32,258 bases of DNA from an uncultured SAR324 cluster bacterium (GTDB lineage Bacteria > SAR324 > NAC60-12), in contig CABXOR010000016.1 in assembly GCA_902513935.1 (NCBI GenBank), positions 1-32,258 of the forward strand, in the 5' to 3' direction. The notes under the pieces are model-generated. The model made no database searches, was not told the DNA's origin, and was given only the letters and a program-made list of their open reading frames with translations. Positions within the stretch are counted from its first letter, which is position 1. The number at the start of each line of letters is the position of its first letter. This document shows positions 17,028-25,595 of this stretch, one piece after another. The position numbers and the translations under genes were made by a program.

Positions 17028-18065
17028 ATGTTTAACAATAAAAAAATCATAACTCTCATACTCGGAAGTCTGTTGTGGTTGCCATATTTTGCCCCGGCTG
17101 CACAAGTAAATATTCTTTCGGAGCGGCAGGAATTTTTGCTCCGGCCTTTTCTGGAAGTATTTGAAGAACAAACCGGAATCAAGGCCAATGTTGTTTATCT
17201 CAAAAAAGGCTCTCTGGAGCGCCTCAAGCAGCAGCCGGGTTCGGTCGATGCCCTGCTGACAGTGGACATTTCAAATTTGACCGCAATTGCAGATGCAGGA
17301 CTATTTCAGCCAATAAACTCAAATGTAATTGAACAAAATGTTCCAGGAAACTATCGTGACCCAGAAGGATTTTGGACTGCTCTAACCGCCCGCGCCCGTG
17401 TGATTTATTATTCAAAAGAGCGTATCAAAGTCGGTGAATTATCCAACTATGAAGCATTGGGTGAATCCGTAAACAACCAACGTGTCTGTACTCGTTCCGG
17501 ATATCACAAATACAATGTGGCGTTAATTGCTTCAATGATTGCAGAACATGGTAAGGCCAAAGCAAAAACTTGGCTGCAGGGTTTGAAAAACAATCGGGGA
17601 CGCAAACCTAGCGGAAACGATCGAGGTCAGGTCAAAGCCATTTATCAGGGACAGTGTGATGTCGCGCTGGGAAACACATATTACATGGGTAAAATGCTGG
17701 AGCGTGAAGACCAGCGTGCATGGGCCGCATCAGTAGGTATTTATTTCCCAAATCAAGGTGATCGTGGTACCCACATGAATATCTCCGGAGGCGCAGTCAC
17801 TAAAGCAGCAATAAACAAAGCTGAGGCTGTAAAACTGCTGGAGTTTCTTTCAGGGAATCTAGCCCAATACATGTATGCACAGGTGAACCATGAATATCCG
17901 GTCAAATCCGGAATTCAGTATTCAAGAATCGTACAGGGTTTCGGTGGTGGACAGGAAGGAGTCAAGAAAGGTGTTTTCAAACAGGATCAGCGTAATTTAG
18001 CTGAAATCGGCAGTTACCGAAAAAAAGCCATCAAAATACTTGATGAAGTTGATTTTGACAATTAA
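17028..18065 (+). CDS. fbpA: Periplasmic Fe(III)-binding protein of an FbpA/FutA-type ABC importer
   Basis: The 345-residue protein starts with a cleavable signal peptide (residues 1-24, ending APA-AQVNIL). It then follows the FutA/FbpA family: RQEFLLRPFLEVFEEQTG, the central DALLTVDISNL, the paired tyrosines in ALGNTYYMGKM that bind ferric iron, and HMNISGGAVTKAA with NHEYPVKSG near the C-terminus. It delivers Fe(III) to the permease encoded downstream. AAGGA precedes the ATG. The family also includes 2-aminoethylphosphonate-binding relatives, and phnW lies directly upstream, but the paired tyrosines and the DtxR regulator favour iron. Confidence 0.87.
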   Translation: MFNNKKIITLILGSLLWLPYFAPAAQVNILSERQEFLLRPFLEVFEEQTGIKANVVYLKKGSLERLKQQPGSVDALLTVDISNLTAIADAGLFQPINSNVIEQNVPGNYRDPEGFWTALTARARVIYYSKERIKVGELSNYEALGESVNNQRVCTRSGYHKYNVALIASMIAEHGKAKAKTWLQGLKNNRGRKPSGNDRGQVKAIYQGQCDVALGNTYYMGKMLEREDQRAWAASVGIYFPNQGDRGTHMNISGGAVTKAAINKAEAVKLLEFLSGNLAQYMYAQVNHEYPVKSGIQYSRIVQGFGGGQEGVKKGVFKQDQRNLAEIGSYRKKAIKILDEVDFDN

Positions 18066-18097
18066 GTACAAAGACTTCAGGAACATTAATTTTTAAT

Positions 18098-18169
18098 CAG
18101 GAACTCGCTACATGACAATTGAATAAATTTCCTATGTAATTTGTTATTGAGGGCCTAAGTGAGTTCCTG
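18098..18169. repeat. 72-base imperfect inverted repeat (possible RNA hairpin) between fbpA and the DtxR gene
   Basis: CAGGAACTC (18098-18106) pairs exactly with GAGTTCCTG (18161-18169), and the inner flanks add further pairs. The interior contains additional complementary blocks (CAAT...AAATT with AATTT...ATTG), so the whole 72 bases can fold into one long interrupted stem. No T-run follows it, so it is not a standard terminator. It may limit read-through, protect the fbpA transcript end, or be a small mobile palindrome. Confidence 0.5.
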
Positions 18170-18243
18170 CTGCTGAAATAGTTTGTGCCGTTTTCAGTTT
18201 CACATTAACGAAAGGCCACCGCTCGACTAATGGAAGATAGACG

Positions 18244-18272
18244 TTGTTACTTTCAAACATTGCTGTTAGTAT
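18244..18272 (+). promoter_or_regulatory. Candidate promoter of the DtxR-family gene
   Basis: TTGTTA (18244-18249), 17 bases and TAGTAT (18267-18272) give an acceptable sigma70 promoter. The -10 box lies inside the palindrome at 18265-18280, so the regulator binding there would repress its own gene and the downstream transporter genes. Confidence 0.4.
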
Positions 18273-18280
18273 ATGCTAAC
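18265..18280. promoter_or_regulatory. Candidate DtxR-type operator GTTAG...CTAAC
   Basis: GTTAGTATATGCTAAC pairs at seven of eight arm positions. It sits 23 bases before the start codon of the DtxR-family regulator and shares TTAGTAT with the site at 16815-16830. It resembles half-sites of the DtxR box (TTAG...CTAA). Autoregulation is inferred. Confidence 0.55.
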
Positions 18281-18303
18281 TTGAAACCTCAATTAAAAAT
18301 TCT

Positions 18304-18993
18304 ATGACTGAGCATTCTAAAGTTATTGAAGAGTATCTTCTGACACTCTACAAACTGAACCGTGCAGGAGACCCGGCAAAAGCGGTTACACTTGCAAACC
18401 GTTTGGACACAAGTCCTCCAACCGTTCATGCAACAATCTTAAGAATGCAGCGGGATGGATTGCTCAATGTAACAAAAACAAAAGAACTTACATTGACAAA
18501 AGAAGGCCAAAGTATTGCTGAAGACATTGCCTACCGTCATAACCTCTCTGAATATTTTCTTTGTAATACACTGGGAATTCCATGGTACGAAGTGCATCAG
18601 CACGCACACCTATTGGAACACGCAATGACTCCTATAGTAGTTGAAAAACTTGCAGAGTTTCTCGGTAAACCCGAATTTTGCCCACACGGTACACCAATGC
18701 CCGGAACCGAATTACCTGAAAATACAATCACTCTCATGGAAGCACAGCCGGGAATGACTGTTGAGGTTGCCATGATTGGAGAGGTATTAGAGGACTCAGT
18801 TGATTTGATGAAGATCCTGCATGAGCACAAAGTGATGCCCGGCAAGCAACACAAAGTAATTGAAAAAACGGAAGTGATGCGCTCCATCTCACTTGAATCC
18901 AAAGAGGGTCCTTCGTCTCTGCCTTTTCATGTTGCAGAGAAAATCTTTGTGATAGAAATTCCCAAAGACAAAAAACGCTCCATTCAACCTTGA
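18304..18993 (+). CDS. DtxR/MntR-family metal-dependent transcriptional regulator
   Basis: The 229-residue protein has the DtxR winged helix at residues 7-70 (EEYLLTLYKL, then SPPTVHATILRMQRDGLLNV). The dimerisation and metal domain follows to about 140, with a C-terminal FeoA/SH3-like domain (MEAQPGMTVEVAMIGEVLED). By DtxR numbering, site-2 ligands Glu105 and His106 are conserved in HLLEH, but Cys102 is His102 and Met10 is Glu10. The family binds Fe(II) or Mn(II) and represses uptake genes. The gene is 19 bases upstream of the transporter permease, giving a regulator-permease-ATPase operon. This strengthens the reading of the transporter as a metal importer. Confidence 0.9.
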   Translation: MTEHSKVIEEYLLTLYKLNRAGDPAKAVTLANRLDTSPPTVHATILRMQRDGLLNVTKTKELTLTKEGQSIAEDIAYRHNLSEYFLCNTLGIPWYEVHQHAHLLEHAMTPIVVEKLAEFLGKPEFCPHGTPMPGTELPENTITLMEAQPGMTVEVAMIGEVLEDSVDLMKILHEHKVMPGKQHKVIEKTEVMRSISLESKEGPSSLPFHVAEKIFVIEIPKDKKRSIQP

Positions 18994-19012
18994 ATTCATC
19001 TCCCAGAAAAAA

Positions 19013-20659
19013 ATGAAATCTTCCGTCCACTCTTCCGGAAGCTGGAATCTTTTAACACTCTCGCTGGCTTTGTTGTTTGCGTTACCTATTTTATCTCTGA
19101 TCGTAACTGCCGGTTCAGGAGGAGAAAATGTATGGGGACATTTATTAAGCACGGTTATGCCCGGTTATCTAAAAAACACATTCTGGCTGATGCTTGGTGT
19201 TGGCAGCGGCACTCTTCTTTTAGGAGTGAGTACGGGGTGGGTGATTTCAATGACAGAATTTCCCGGGCGTCGGGTAATGGAATGGGCATTGTTACTGCCG
19301 TTGGCATTTCCCGGTTACATTATCGCGATGGTTTACGTGGAACTGCTGGAATTTTCAGGACCGTTGCAGGAACAACTCCGTTTGTGGTTTGGCTGGCAGA
19401 ATTACATGGACTATTGGTTTCCGCCCATTGCCTCACTTGGAGGCGCAATAACGATGCTTTCGCTAGTACTCTTTCCTTACGTTTATCTGCTTGCAAGAAC
19501 GGCGTTTCTTCAACAATCGGCTACATTGATGGAAGCCAGCCGGATGCTGGACAAAAGTGCAGGTAACAGTTTTTTTATGATTGCCTTGCCGTTGGCGCGT
19601 CCGGCGATTGTGGTTGGTGTCAGCCTGACAATGATGGAAACCCTGGCAGATTTTGGCACAATGCAGTTATTTGCCGTACAAACCTTTACTACCGGGATTT
19701 ATCATACATGGTTTGGAGCATACAATGCTCCTGGTGCAGCTCAGCTTTCTTTATCGTTACTGACGTTCATCAGCTTTTTTATTTTTTTGGAACGCTACTC
19801 GCGAAAACAACAGCGTTTCCACGGACAAAGCAGTGTAAAAAATGCACATACCAGATATCCTCTTTCTGGAATCCGTGCCGTCCTGGCTTTGTTATTTTGT
19901 ATATTTCCAGTACTGTTCGGATTTGCTTTACCTGCAGGTTTATTGATTAAGTGGGCAACTGAAAGCTGGCGTGGAGTGATGTTGGACCGCTTTTTCAGTG
20001 ATGCCGGAAACAGTATTATACTGGCCGGCGTAACCGCATTATTAGGAGTATCTATCGGCCTGTTAATGGCTTTCGGTTCCCGACTCAGTAAGCGCCGCAG
20101 AGTTCATTGGGTAGCACGACTGGTAAGTCTCGGTTATACTTTCCCGGGACCGGTTGTTGCTCTCGGTGTCCTCTTGCCTTTTGCTTGGTTTGACCGGACA
20201 ATGGATGCATGGATGCAGGAAACATTTGGAATAACTACTGGTTATCTGTTGAGCGGAACTTTGTTCATTTTGGTTTTTGCTTACCTTGTACGGTTTCTTG
20301 CCCTGGCTTACGGTACCACCGAATCAGGGCTTGGGAGGATCACTTCCGATATGGAAGACGTAAGTAGATCTTTGGGAAAGAACACCTGGCAAACTTTAAA
20401 GCAGGTACATTTGCCGTTGCTTCGAGGTAGTGTTTTAGCCGCCGGAATGCTGGTCTTTGTTGATGTGATGAAAGAGTTGCCCGCGACACTTATGCTCCAG
20501 CCTTTTAATTTTAGTACACTTGCAACCAGGGCTTACGGTTATGCCACAGAAGAACTGCTCAAGGAAGCCTCTCTCTGGTGCCTAACTATTGTCGTAGTCG
20601 GTCTGTTTCCAGTAATTTTCTTGAATCGCCAACTGCGGCAAACTGCACCGCAAAACTAA
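19013..20659 (+). CDS. fbpB: Fe(III) ABC transporter permease, fused two-domain type
   Basis: The 548-residue inner-membrane protein has about twelve transmembrane segments in two homologous halves, as in FbpB/SfuB/FutB. Each half carries an EAA-type loop that contacts the ATPase: MEASRMLDKSAGNSFFMIAL followed by PLARPAI in the first, and MEDVSRSLGKNTWQTLKQVH followed by LPLLRGS in the second. It forms the translocation channel for ferric iron delivered by the binding protein. It lies 19 bases after the regulator and 11 bases before the ATPase start. No Shine-Dalgarno sequence is obvious before the chosen ATG. Confidence 0.9.
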   Translation: MKSSVHSSGSWNLLTLSLALLFALPILSLIVTAGSGGENVWGHLLSTVMPGYLKNTFWLMLGVGSGTLLLGVSTGWVISMTEFPGRRVMEWALLLPLAFPGYIIAMVYVELLEFSGPLQEQLRLWFGWQNYMDYWFPPIASLGGAITMLSLVLFPYVYLLARTAFLQQSATLMEASRMLDKSAGNSFFMIALPLARPAIVVGVSLTMMETLADFGTMQLFAVQTFTTGIYHTWFGAYNAPGAAQLSLSLLTFISFFIFLERYSRKQQRFHGQSSVKNAHTRYPLSGIRAVLALLFCIFPVLFGFALPAGLLIKWATESWRGVMLDRFFSDAGNSIILAGVTALLGVSIGLLMAFGSRLSKRRRVHWVARLVSLGYTFPGPVVALGVLLPFAWFDRTMDAWMQETFGITTGYLLSGTLFILVFAYLVRFLALAYGTTESGLGRITSDMEDVSRSLGKNTWQTLKQVHLPLLRGSVLAAGMLVFVDVMKELPATLMLQPFNFSTLATRAYGYATEELLKEASLWCLTIVVVGLFPVIFLNRQLRQTAPQN

Positions 20660-20670
20660 CTTATTTAACC

Positions 20671-21723
20671 ATGATTGAATGTAGAAATCTTACCAAATCC
20701 TACGGCGAACTGGAAGCCGTCAGTGACTTCAGCCTGCATTTGGAGGAACACGAATTCATTTCCATTCTTGGACCATCCGGATGTGGAAAATCTACTCTTC
20801 TGCGGCTGATAGCAGGACTGGAAGTTCCCACCAGGGGACAAGTATTGCTGGAAAAACGGGAGATCTCAGTGGATAAAATAATCCTGCCTCCGGAGCGTCG
20901 AAAATTTGGTATGATCTTTCAGGATTTTGCTTTGTTTCCGCATTTGAGTATAGAAAAAAACATTGCTTATGGTGTAAACGGATCCCGAAGTGAGAAACAG
21001 AAACGGGTTGTGGAATTGCTGAAGTTGGTCAGTTTACAGCACCTTGCATCCAAAATGCCCCATCAAATCAGCGGTGGAGAACAGCAGCGAATCGCTGTTG
21101 CCAGAACACTTGCTCCACGGCCAAGGCTAATTTTAATGGATGAACCGTTCAGTAATTTAGATTATCAATTGCGTTTGCAGTTAAGGCGCGAAATTAGGGG
21201 AATACTTAAACATGAAGGCGTGGCAACAATTCTCGTAACACATGATCAGGTTGAAGCAATAACTTTTTCTGAGCGTGTACTCCTCATGCACAAAGGTAAG
21301 CTGGTACAGGCTGGAACTCCGGCAGAAATATACCAGCAACCGCAAACACTTTGGGCCTCATCTTTTGTGGGTGAAGCCAACCATGTTTCCGTTGAATGGG
21401 AGAAAAAATCATTAAAATCACCTTTTGGTTTTTTGGACGTACCTGCTGAAATCGGTAAAGAAACCCGCATCCTGATGGTACGCCCGGAAGATTTTATTCT
21501 TGGTCCTGCACCTGACGACGAGGCAAACGGCATTGTGAAAACGGTTGAATTTTCTGGTGCAGCGCAGACAATCGGAGTGGAATTAAAAAGTGGTGAAAAA
21601 ATTCAGGTAAGCGGTTCTCCACATTTATTGTGGAATCTAGAGGATCCTGTGAAAATCACAGCAGAAAGATATTTGTGCTTCAACAGTTCCGGTGACAGAC
21701 TTGACGGATTTACTGCAAAATAA
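20671..21723 (+). CDS. fbpC: Fe(III) ABC transporter ATP-binding protein
   Basis: The 350-residue ATPase begins MIECRNLTKSYGELEAVSDF, has Walker A GPSGCGKST (34-42), the Q-loop in IFQDFALFPHL, the signature ISGGEQQRIAVAR, Walker B LILMDEPFSNLD and the H-loop VTHDQ. A TOBE-like C-terminal domain follows. The frame is open upstream to a GTG at 20578 inside the permease gene, but the ATG at 20671 gives the normal family N-terminus and follows the permease stop by 11 bases. It energises ferric iron import. Confidence 0.92.
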   Translation: MIECRNLTKSYGELEAVSDFSLHLEEHEFISILGPSGCGKSTLLRLIAGLEVPTRGQVLLEKREISVDKIILPPERRKFGMIFQDFALFPHLSIEKNIAYGVNGSRSEKQKRVVELLKLVSLQHLASKMPHQISGGEQQRIAVARTLAPRPRLILMDEPFSNLDYQLRLQLRREIRGILKHEGVATILVTHDQVEAITFSERVLLMHKGKLVQAGTPAEIYQQPQTLWASSFVGEANHVSVEWEKKSLKSPFGFLDVPAEIGKETRILMVRPEDFILGPAPDDEANGIVKTVEFSGAAQTIGVELKSGEKIQVSGSPHLLWNLEDPVKITAERYLCFNSSGDRLDGFTAK

Positions 21724-22057
21724 AAGTGAAATAGCTTTTAACACACTAGAAAATTTCAAATGTTTTGTTTTGGGAAAAGCATCTGATAATATCTGGCGTC
21801 TTTTCAATGTGAAGTCAAAAATTATGTTATTAAGTCTTCAGTTTCCTCTTTGGATCATTAACACATAAAGTTGCCAGGGAATCCTTCAATATTTCTTCTT
21901 ACTACTTGTTTTAGCACTTTCGTAACAAAAATTTACAACTGATATCCAACTATTAGCTGAATGTTTTTGAATTGAGAAGTCTATACAGGTGTGGTGAAAT
22001 GGTGAGGGTTAATTTAAGACTTTAATCGAAATAGCGAACCATCATCAAAAGATTCGC
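21724..22057. other. Intergenic gap between fbpC and lipA
   Basis: This 334-base AT-rich gap holds no open frame longer than about 15 codons. A weak AAAAG...CTTTT pairing just after fbpC (21722 onward) is too poor to call a terminator. No convincing promoter for lipA was found by eye. Confidence 0.5.
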
Positions 22058-22957
22058 GTGCCAACAGAAACAACTAAAAGAACTGCAAAAAAACCTCCGT
22101 GGCTGAAAGTTCCTTTCCCGGGAGGAGAGCGTTATTCGTGGATCAAAAAAAGTGCTGCAAATCTTAAGCTGAGTACTGTTTGTGAAGAAGCAAATTGTCC
22201 AAACATTGGTGAGTGTTGGAACGACGGCACGGCAACTTTCATGCTGATGGGCGACACCTGTACACGCGGATGCAGATTTTGTGCAGTCAAATCCGCAAAA
22301 AAACCTGGAGCACTAGACGTAGAAGAACCAAAGAAATTGGCTGAAACTGTTAAAAAAATGAATTTGAAATATGTGGTTCTGACGACTGTTGACCGTGACG
22401 ATCTCCCGGATCAGGGTGCTGCGCACATTTCCCGCTGCATCCGGTTTGCTCAACGAGCCTGTCCGGACATGTTAATTGAAATGCTGATGCCGGATTTTCA
22501 GGGAAAGACAGAACTGGTTCAACAAGTAATAAACGCACACCCTGCGGTTTTGGCACACAACCTGGAAACCGTCCGGAGTCTCACTACAATAGTCCGGGAT
22601 GCACGTGCAGGTTATGACCAGTCACTGCAAGTTTTACGATACCTCAAACAAAACTGTCCGCAGGGATACACCAAATCTTCACTGATGCTCGGCGTGGGCG
22701 AAAGCCGCGCAGAAACTTTGCGGGCCATGGAGGATCTGCGTGATGTCGGAGTGGATTTTCTTACCATAGGTCAATATTTGCAGCCCACAAAAAAACATTT
22801 GAAAGTTGAAAAGTTCGTGCATCCGGAAGACTTTGCTGAACTGGCTGAATTGGGTGACAAAATGGGATTTGAATATGTGGCCTCCGGACCGTTGGTGCGC
22901 AGTTCATACAAAGCAGCTGAATTTTATATTGAACGAAAAATCCGGGGCCGCGCATGA
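22058..22957 (+). CDS. lipA: Lipoyl synthase
   Basis: The 299-residue radical SAM enzyme carries both cluster motifs: Cys42-x4-Cys47-x5-Cys53 in [12 protein letters not shown] for the auxiliary sacrificial cluster, and Cys68-x3-Cys72-x2-Cys75 in CTRGCRFC for the SAM cluster. Further blocks are [27 protein letters not shown] and LMLGVGE. The C-terminal RSSY serine (281-284) ligates the auxiliary cluster. It inserts two sulfurs into octanoyl-carrier domains. The start is a GTG without a clear Shine-Dalgarno sequence. It overlaps aroA by 4 bases (ATGA), an unusual partner; lipB is not in the window. Confidence 0.95.
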   Translation: MPTETTKRTAKKPPWLKVPFPGGERYSWIKKSAANLKLSTVCEEANCPNIGECWNDGTATFMLMGDTCTRGCRFCAVKSAKKPGALDVEEPKKLAETVKKMNLKYVVLTTVDRDDLPDQGAAHISRCIRFAQRACPDMLIEMLMPDFQGKTELVQQVINAHPAVLAHNLETVRSLTTIVRDARAGYDQSLQVLRYLKQNCPQGYTKSSLMLGVGESRAETLRAMEDLRDVGVDFLTIGQYLQPTKKHLKVEKFVHPEDFAELAELGDKMGFEYVASGPLVRSSYKAAEFYIERKIRGRA

Positions 22958-24237
22958 GTCTCCCGGACAAACTCACTTTGTCTCCGATCCAGAAAATTTC
23001 CGGCATCGTAGTATTACCGGGTTCCAAGAGTCTCTCCAACCGAATTTTGCTTTTGAGCATGTTGGCTGAAGGAAAGACTGAAATTCAGAATCTGTTGGAC
23101 AGTGATGACGTCCGCCGAATGGTGGAAGCATTGGAAACACTTGGAATTCAGTTCGAAGAAAACCGTGCAGAAAATCTCATAACAGTTTCAGGAACATCTG
23201 GAATAATTCCGGTTACAAAAGCCACTGTGATGCTGGGAAACGCCGGAACAGCAATCAGGCCCTTGACCGCAGCCATGACTTTGGGACACGGACGTTTTGT
23301 CCTGGATGGAGTGCAGCGCATGCGGGAGCGCCCTATCATCGATTTGGTAAACGGCCTTGCCCAGCTCGGAGCAAACTTGCGTTGCATAAACGGAACAGAT
23401 TGTCCGCCGGTGGAAGTAATTGCAGACGGCCTTCCCGGGGGAATTACCCGTTTGAGCGGTGCAATCAGCAGTCAATATTTGACAGCTATTCTGCTGGCCG
23501 CGCCTTATGCAGACAAAGAGGTACAAATTGAAATAACTGATAAACTGGTTTCTGTGCCTTACGTGGAAATGACGCTACGTCTGATGCGGAGTTTTGGTGT
23601 TTCTGTGAATCACGAAAATTTCCATCTTTTCCATATTCCCCGTCAAACATATCTCTCTCCCGGAAGCATTTTTGTAGAAGGCGACGCCTCATCGGCCTCT
23701 TATTTTCTGGCTGGTGCTGCAATTACCAAAGGAACTGTAACTGTAAAGGGATGCGGTATTGACAGCTTGCAGGGGGATGTACGTTTTGCTGAAGTCCTGG
23801 AAAAAATGGGAGCCAAAGTTGAATGGGAACCACAGCAGGTTGTACTGACCGGAAACTCTTTAAACGGAATTGATGTTGACATGAATCAAATGCCGGATGC
23901 TGCCATGACATTGGCCGTCGCGGCTCTGTTTGCTTCCGGACCTACTGCTATCCGCAACATCTACAATTGGAGGGTAAAAGAAACGGAAAGGCTACAGGCA
24001 GTTTCTACAGAATTACGCAAACTTGGAGCTGAGATTGAGGAAGGTTACGATTATCTTGTCATTCAACCGCCGGAGCAAATCCGGAAGGCTGAAATTGACA
24101 CTTACGATGACCACCGCATGGCAATGGCTTTTTCGCTGGCGGCTTGTGGGAGTTCACCTGTAACAATAAATAATCCTGGATGTGTGAGCAAAACTTTTCC
24201 AGATTATTTTAAAGTGCTTGACGATTTATGTACCTGA
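22954..24237 (+). CDS. aroA: 3-phosphoshikimate 1-carboxyvinyltransferase (EPSP synthase)
   Basis: The 427-residue enzyme has the substrate-binding [10 protein letters not shown] (Lys25, Ser26, Arg30), the PEP-binding loop [11 protein letters not shown] (94-104), [11 protein letters not shown], the [13 protein letters not shown] block, and the C-terminal [13 protein letters not shown]. The LGNAGTA loop is the pattern of class I, glyphosate-sensitive enzymes. It makes EPSP for chorismate and aromatic amino acid synthesis. It begins within the end of lipA and ends 51 bases before the convergent lipoprotein gene. Confidence 0.95.
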   Translation: MSLPDKLTLSPIQKISGIVVLPGSKSLSNRILLLSMLAEGKTEIQNLLDSDDVRRMVEALETLGIQFEENRAENLITVSGTSGIIPVTKATVMLGNAGTAIRPLTAAMTLGHGRFVLDGVQRMRERPIIDLVNGLAQLGANLRCINGTDCPPVEVIADGLPGGITRLSGAISSQYLTAILLAAPYADKEVQIEITDKLVSVPYVEMTLRLMRSFGVSVNHENFHLFHIPRQTYLSPGSIFVEGDASSASYFLAGAAITKGTVTVKGCGIDSLQGDVRFAEVLEKMGAKVEWEPQQVVLTGNSLNGIDVDMNQMPDAAMTLAVAALFASGPTAIRNIYNWRVKETERLQAVSTELRKLGAEIEEGYDYLVIQPPEQIRKAEIDTYDDHRMAMAFSLAACGSSPVTINNPGCVSKTFPDYFKVLDDLCT

Positions 24238-24288
24238 ATCAGGAGAAATATTGTAGTAATTAAGGACAAAACCTCATTTTAAAAAGAT

Positions 24289-24924
24289 TCAGAACGTAAA
24301 CCCAATTCCCAGTTGCACCTGAGAGGTTGTTAAACTTATTTTATTACTTTCATAGGTGAAGTCTTTACCTTTCTTCCCCACTGTGGAGGGAAGGTTGCTT
24401 TCTTCAAATTGTGCCTTTATAAAGTTTGTACGATAGCCTAGCAGAGTTTCAAAACCAAATCCGTGGTGACCGAGGACAAAAAATATAGAATGTCCTCCAA
24501 GAAAATTGTTCTTGGGATAGAATGAATTGCTACCATCTTCCAGAGACGTTTCCATCTTTCCTCCAGACAAAACTCCCGCGCCCCACATAAACGAGTAGTT
24601 TTCTCCTATTCCAAAAGCCACATCAGTGTAATTTGTCACGAGTGTTGTTTCCTCCTTGAGATTTGTGTCTGTTTTTTCCATTTTGGTTGTAATAGTGGTG
24701 TAGCCCAGACCGATGCTTTTAAACAAAATATATAAACTGCTGCCAATTTGTTTATTGATAATTACAGGTGCAGAAGATGATTTCGTGTCAGTGAAAATAG
24801 CGTAATCTTTTTTGTCTTCGTTTACTGGGGCCAGCATGCGAATTCGAATCAACTCCGAACGACCACAAGCAGCAAATAGAATTGGGAATAAAATAATCAG
24901 TGATGAGAAACGTAGGGCAGACAT
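24289..24924 (-). CDS. Outer-membrane-like lipoprotein, function unknown
   Basis: The 211-residue protein has a signal peptide ending in the lipobox LFAAC (Cys20). The remainder alternates short beta-type stretches (GYTTITTKMEK, DVAFGIGENYSFMWGAGVL, GFGFETLLGYRT, QVQLGIGFTF) and ends in phenylalanine, as outer-membrane barrels do. A lipid anchor together with a barrel-like end is uncommon. It starts 21 bases after leuD on the same strand and could be co-transcribed. No family was recognised. Confidence 0.65.
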   Translation of the reverse strand: MSALRFSSLIILFPILFAACGRSELIRIRMLAPVNEDKKDYAIFTDTKSSSAPVIINKQIGSSLYILFKSIGLGYTTITTKMEKTDTNLKEETTLVTNYTDVAFGIGENYSFMWGAGVLSGGKMETSLEDGSNSFYPKNNFLGGHSIFFVLGHHGFGFETLLGYRTNFIKAQFEESNLPSTVGKKGKDFTYESNKISLTTSQVQLGIGFTF

Positions 24925-24945
24925 GATTTTCTGAACTGTCTTTAA

Positions 24946-25569
24946 TTACAAATCGAAAAACAACCAAGGCTTTTGGCTCCTGGCTTGCTGTTCATAATCT
25001 TGAATTTTGTTTTCAAACTGCAGGGTCCAACCAATATCGTCCAAACCTTTAAGTAGACAGTCTTTTGCAAATGAATCAATTTCAAAAGAAAATTTATTGC
25101 CTCCGGGAGAACGGACAGTCTGCTGGGGAAGATCGACTGTCAGCAGACAGCCTTCGTTGGCTTCAACCTCTTTAAACAAGGCCTGTACCTCCTCTGCTTG
25201 AAGCACTACTGCCAAGATTCCGTTTTTCCTGCAATTGTTGAAAAAAATGTCTGCAAAACTGGACGAAATTATGCACTTAAAACCATAATCCTGCAAAGCC
25301 CATGGAGCATGTTCACGGCTTGAGCCGCAGCCAAAATTTTCTCCAGTCAGCAAAATTTGTGACCCTTGATATCGAGGGTGATTCAGAATAAATTCTGAAT
25401 TGGACTTAGTCCCTTCATCGTCGATGTATCGCCAGTCATGAAAAAGATGAACGCCAAAACCTGTACGTTCTATTTTTTTCAAAAATTGCTTGGGAATGAT
25501 TTGGTCTGTATCCACATTTATTTTATCAAATGGTACAGTGATTCCGGAAAGTGTGTAAAATGCTTCCAT
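24946..25569 (-). CDS. leuD: 3-isopropylmalate dehydratase small subunit
   Basis: The 207-residue protein begins with the swivel-domain pattern [20 protein letters not shown] and has [40 protein letters not shown] and [16 protein letters not shown]. These are standard for LeuD. With LeuC it isomerises 2-isopropylmalate to 3-isopropylmalate in leucine synthesis. It begins 26 bases after leuC. leuA and leuB are not in the window. Confidence 0.95.
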   Translation of the reverse strand: MEAFYTLSGITVPFDKINVDTDQIIPKQFLKKIERTGFGVHLFHDWRYIDDEGTKSNSEFILNHPRYQGSQILLTGENFGCGSSREHAPWALQDYGFKCIISSSFADIFFNNCRKNGILAVVLQAEEVQALFKEVEANEGCLLTVDLPQQTVRSPGGNKFSFEIDSFAKDCLLKGLDDIGWTLQFENKIQDYEQQARSQKPWLFFDL

Positions 25570-25595
25570 TATTTGAGTTTAAGTCAAGGTTGAAT

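Noticed and set aside
20578..20670. Upstream extension of the ATPase frame from a GTG
   Set aside because: It lies inside the permease gene in another frame and does not resemble the family N-terminus; the ATG at 20671 fits.
21722..21740. Terminator after fbpC
   Set aside because: The AAAAG/CTTTT pairing is too short and AT-rich to be credible.
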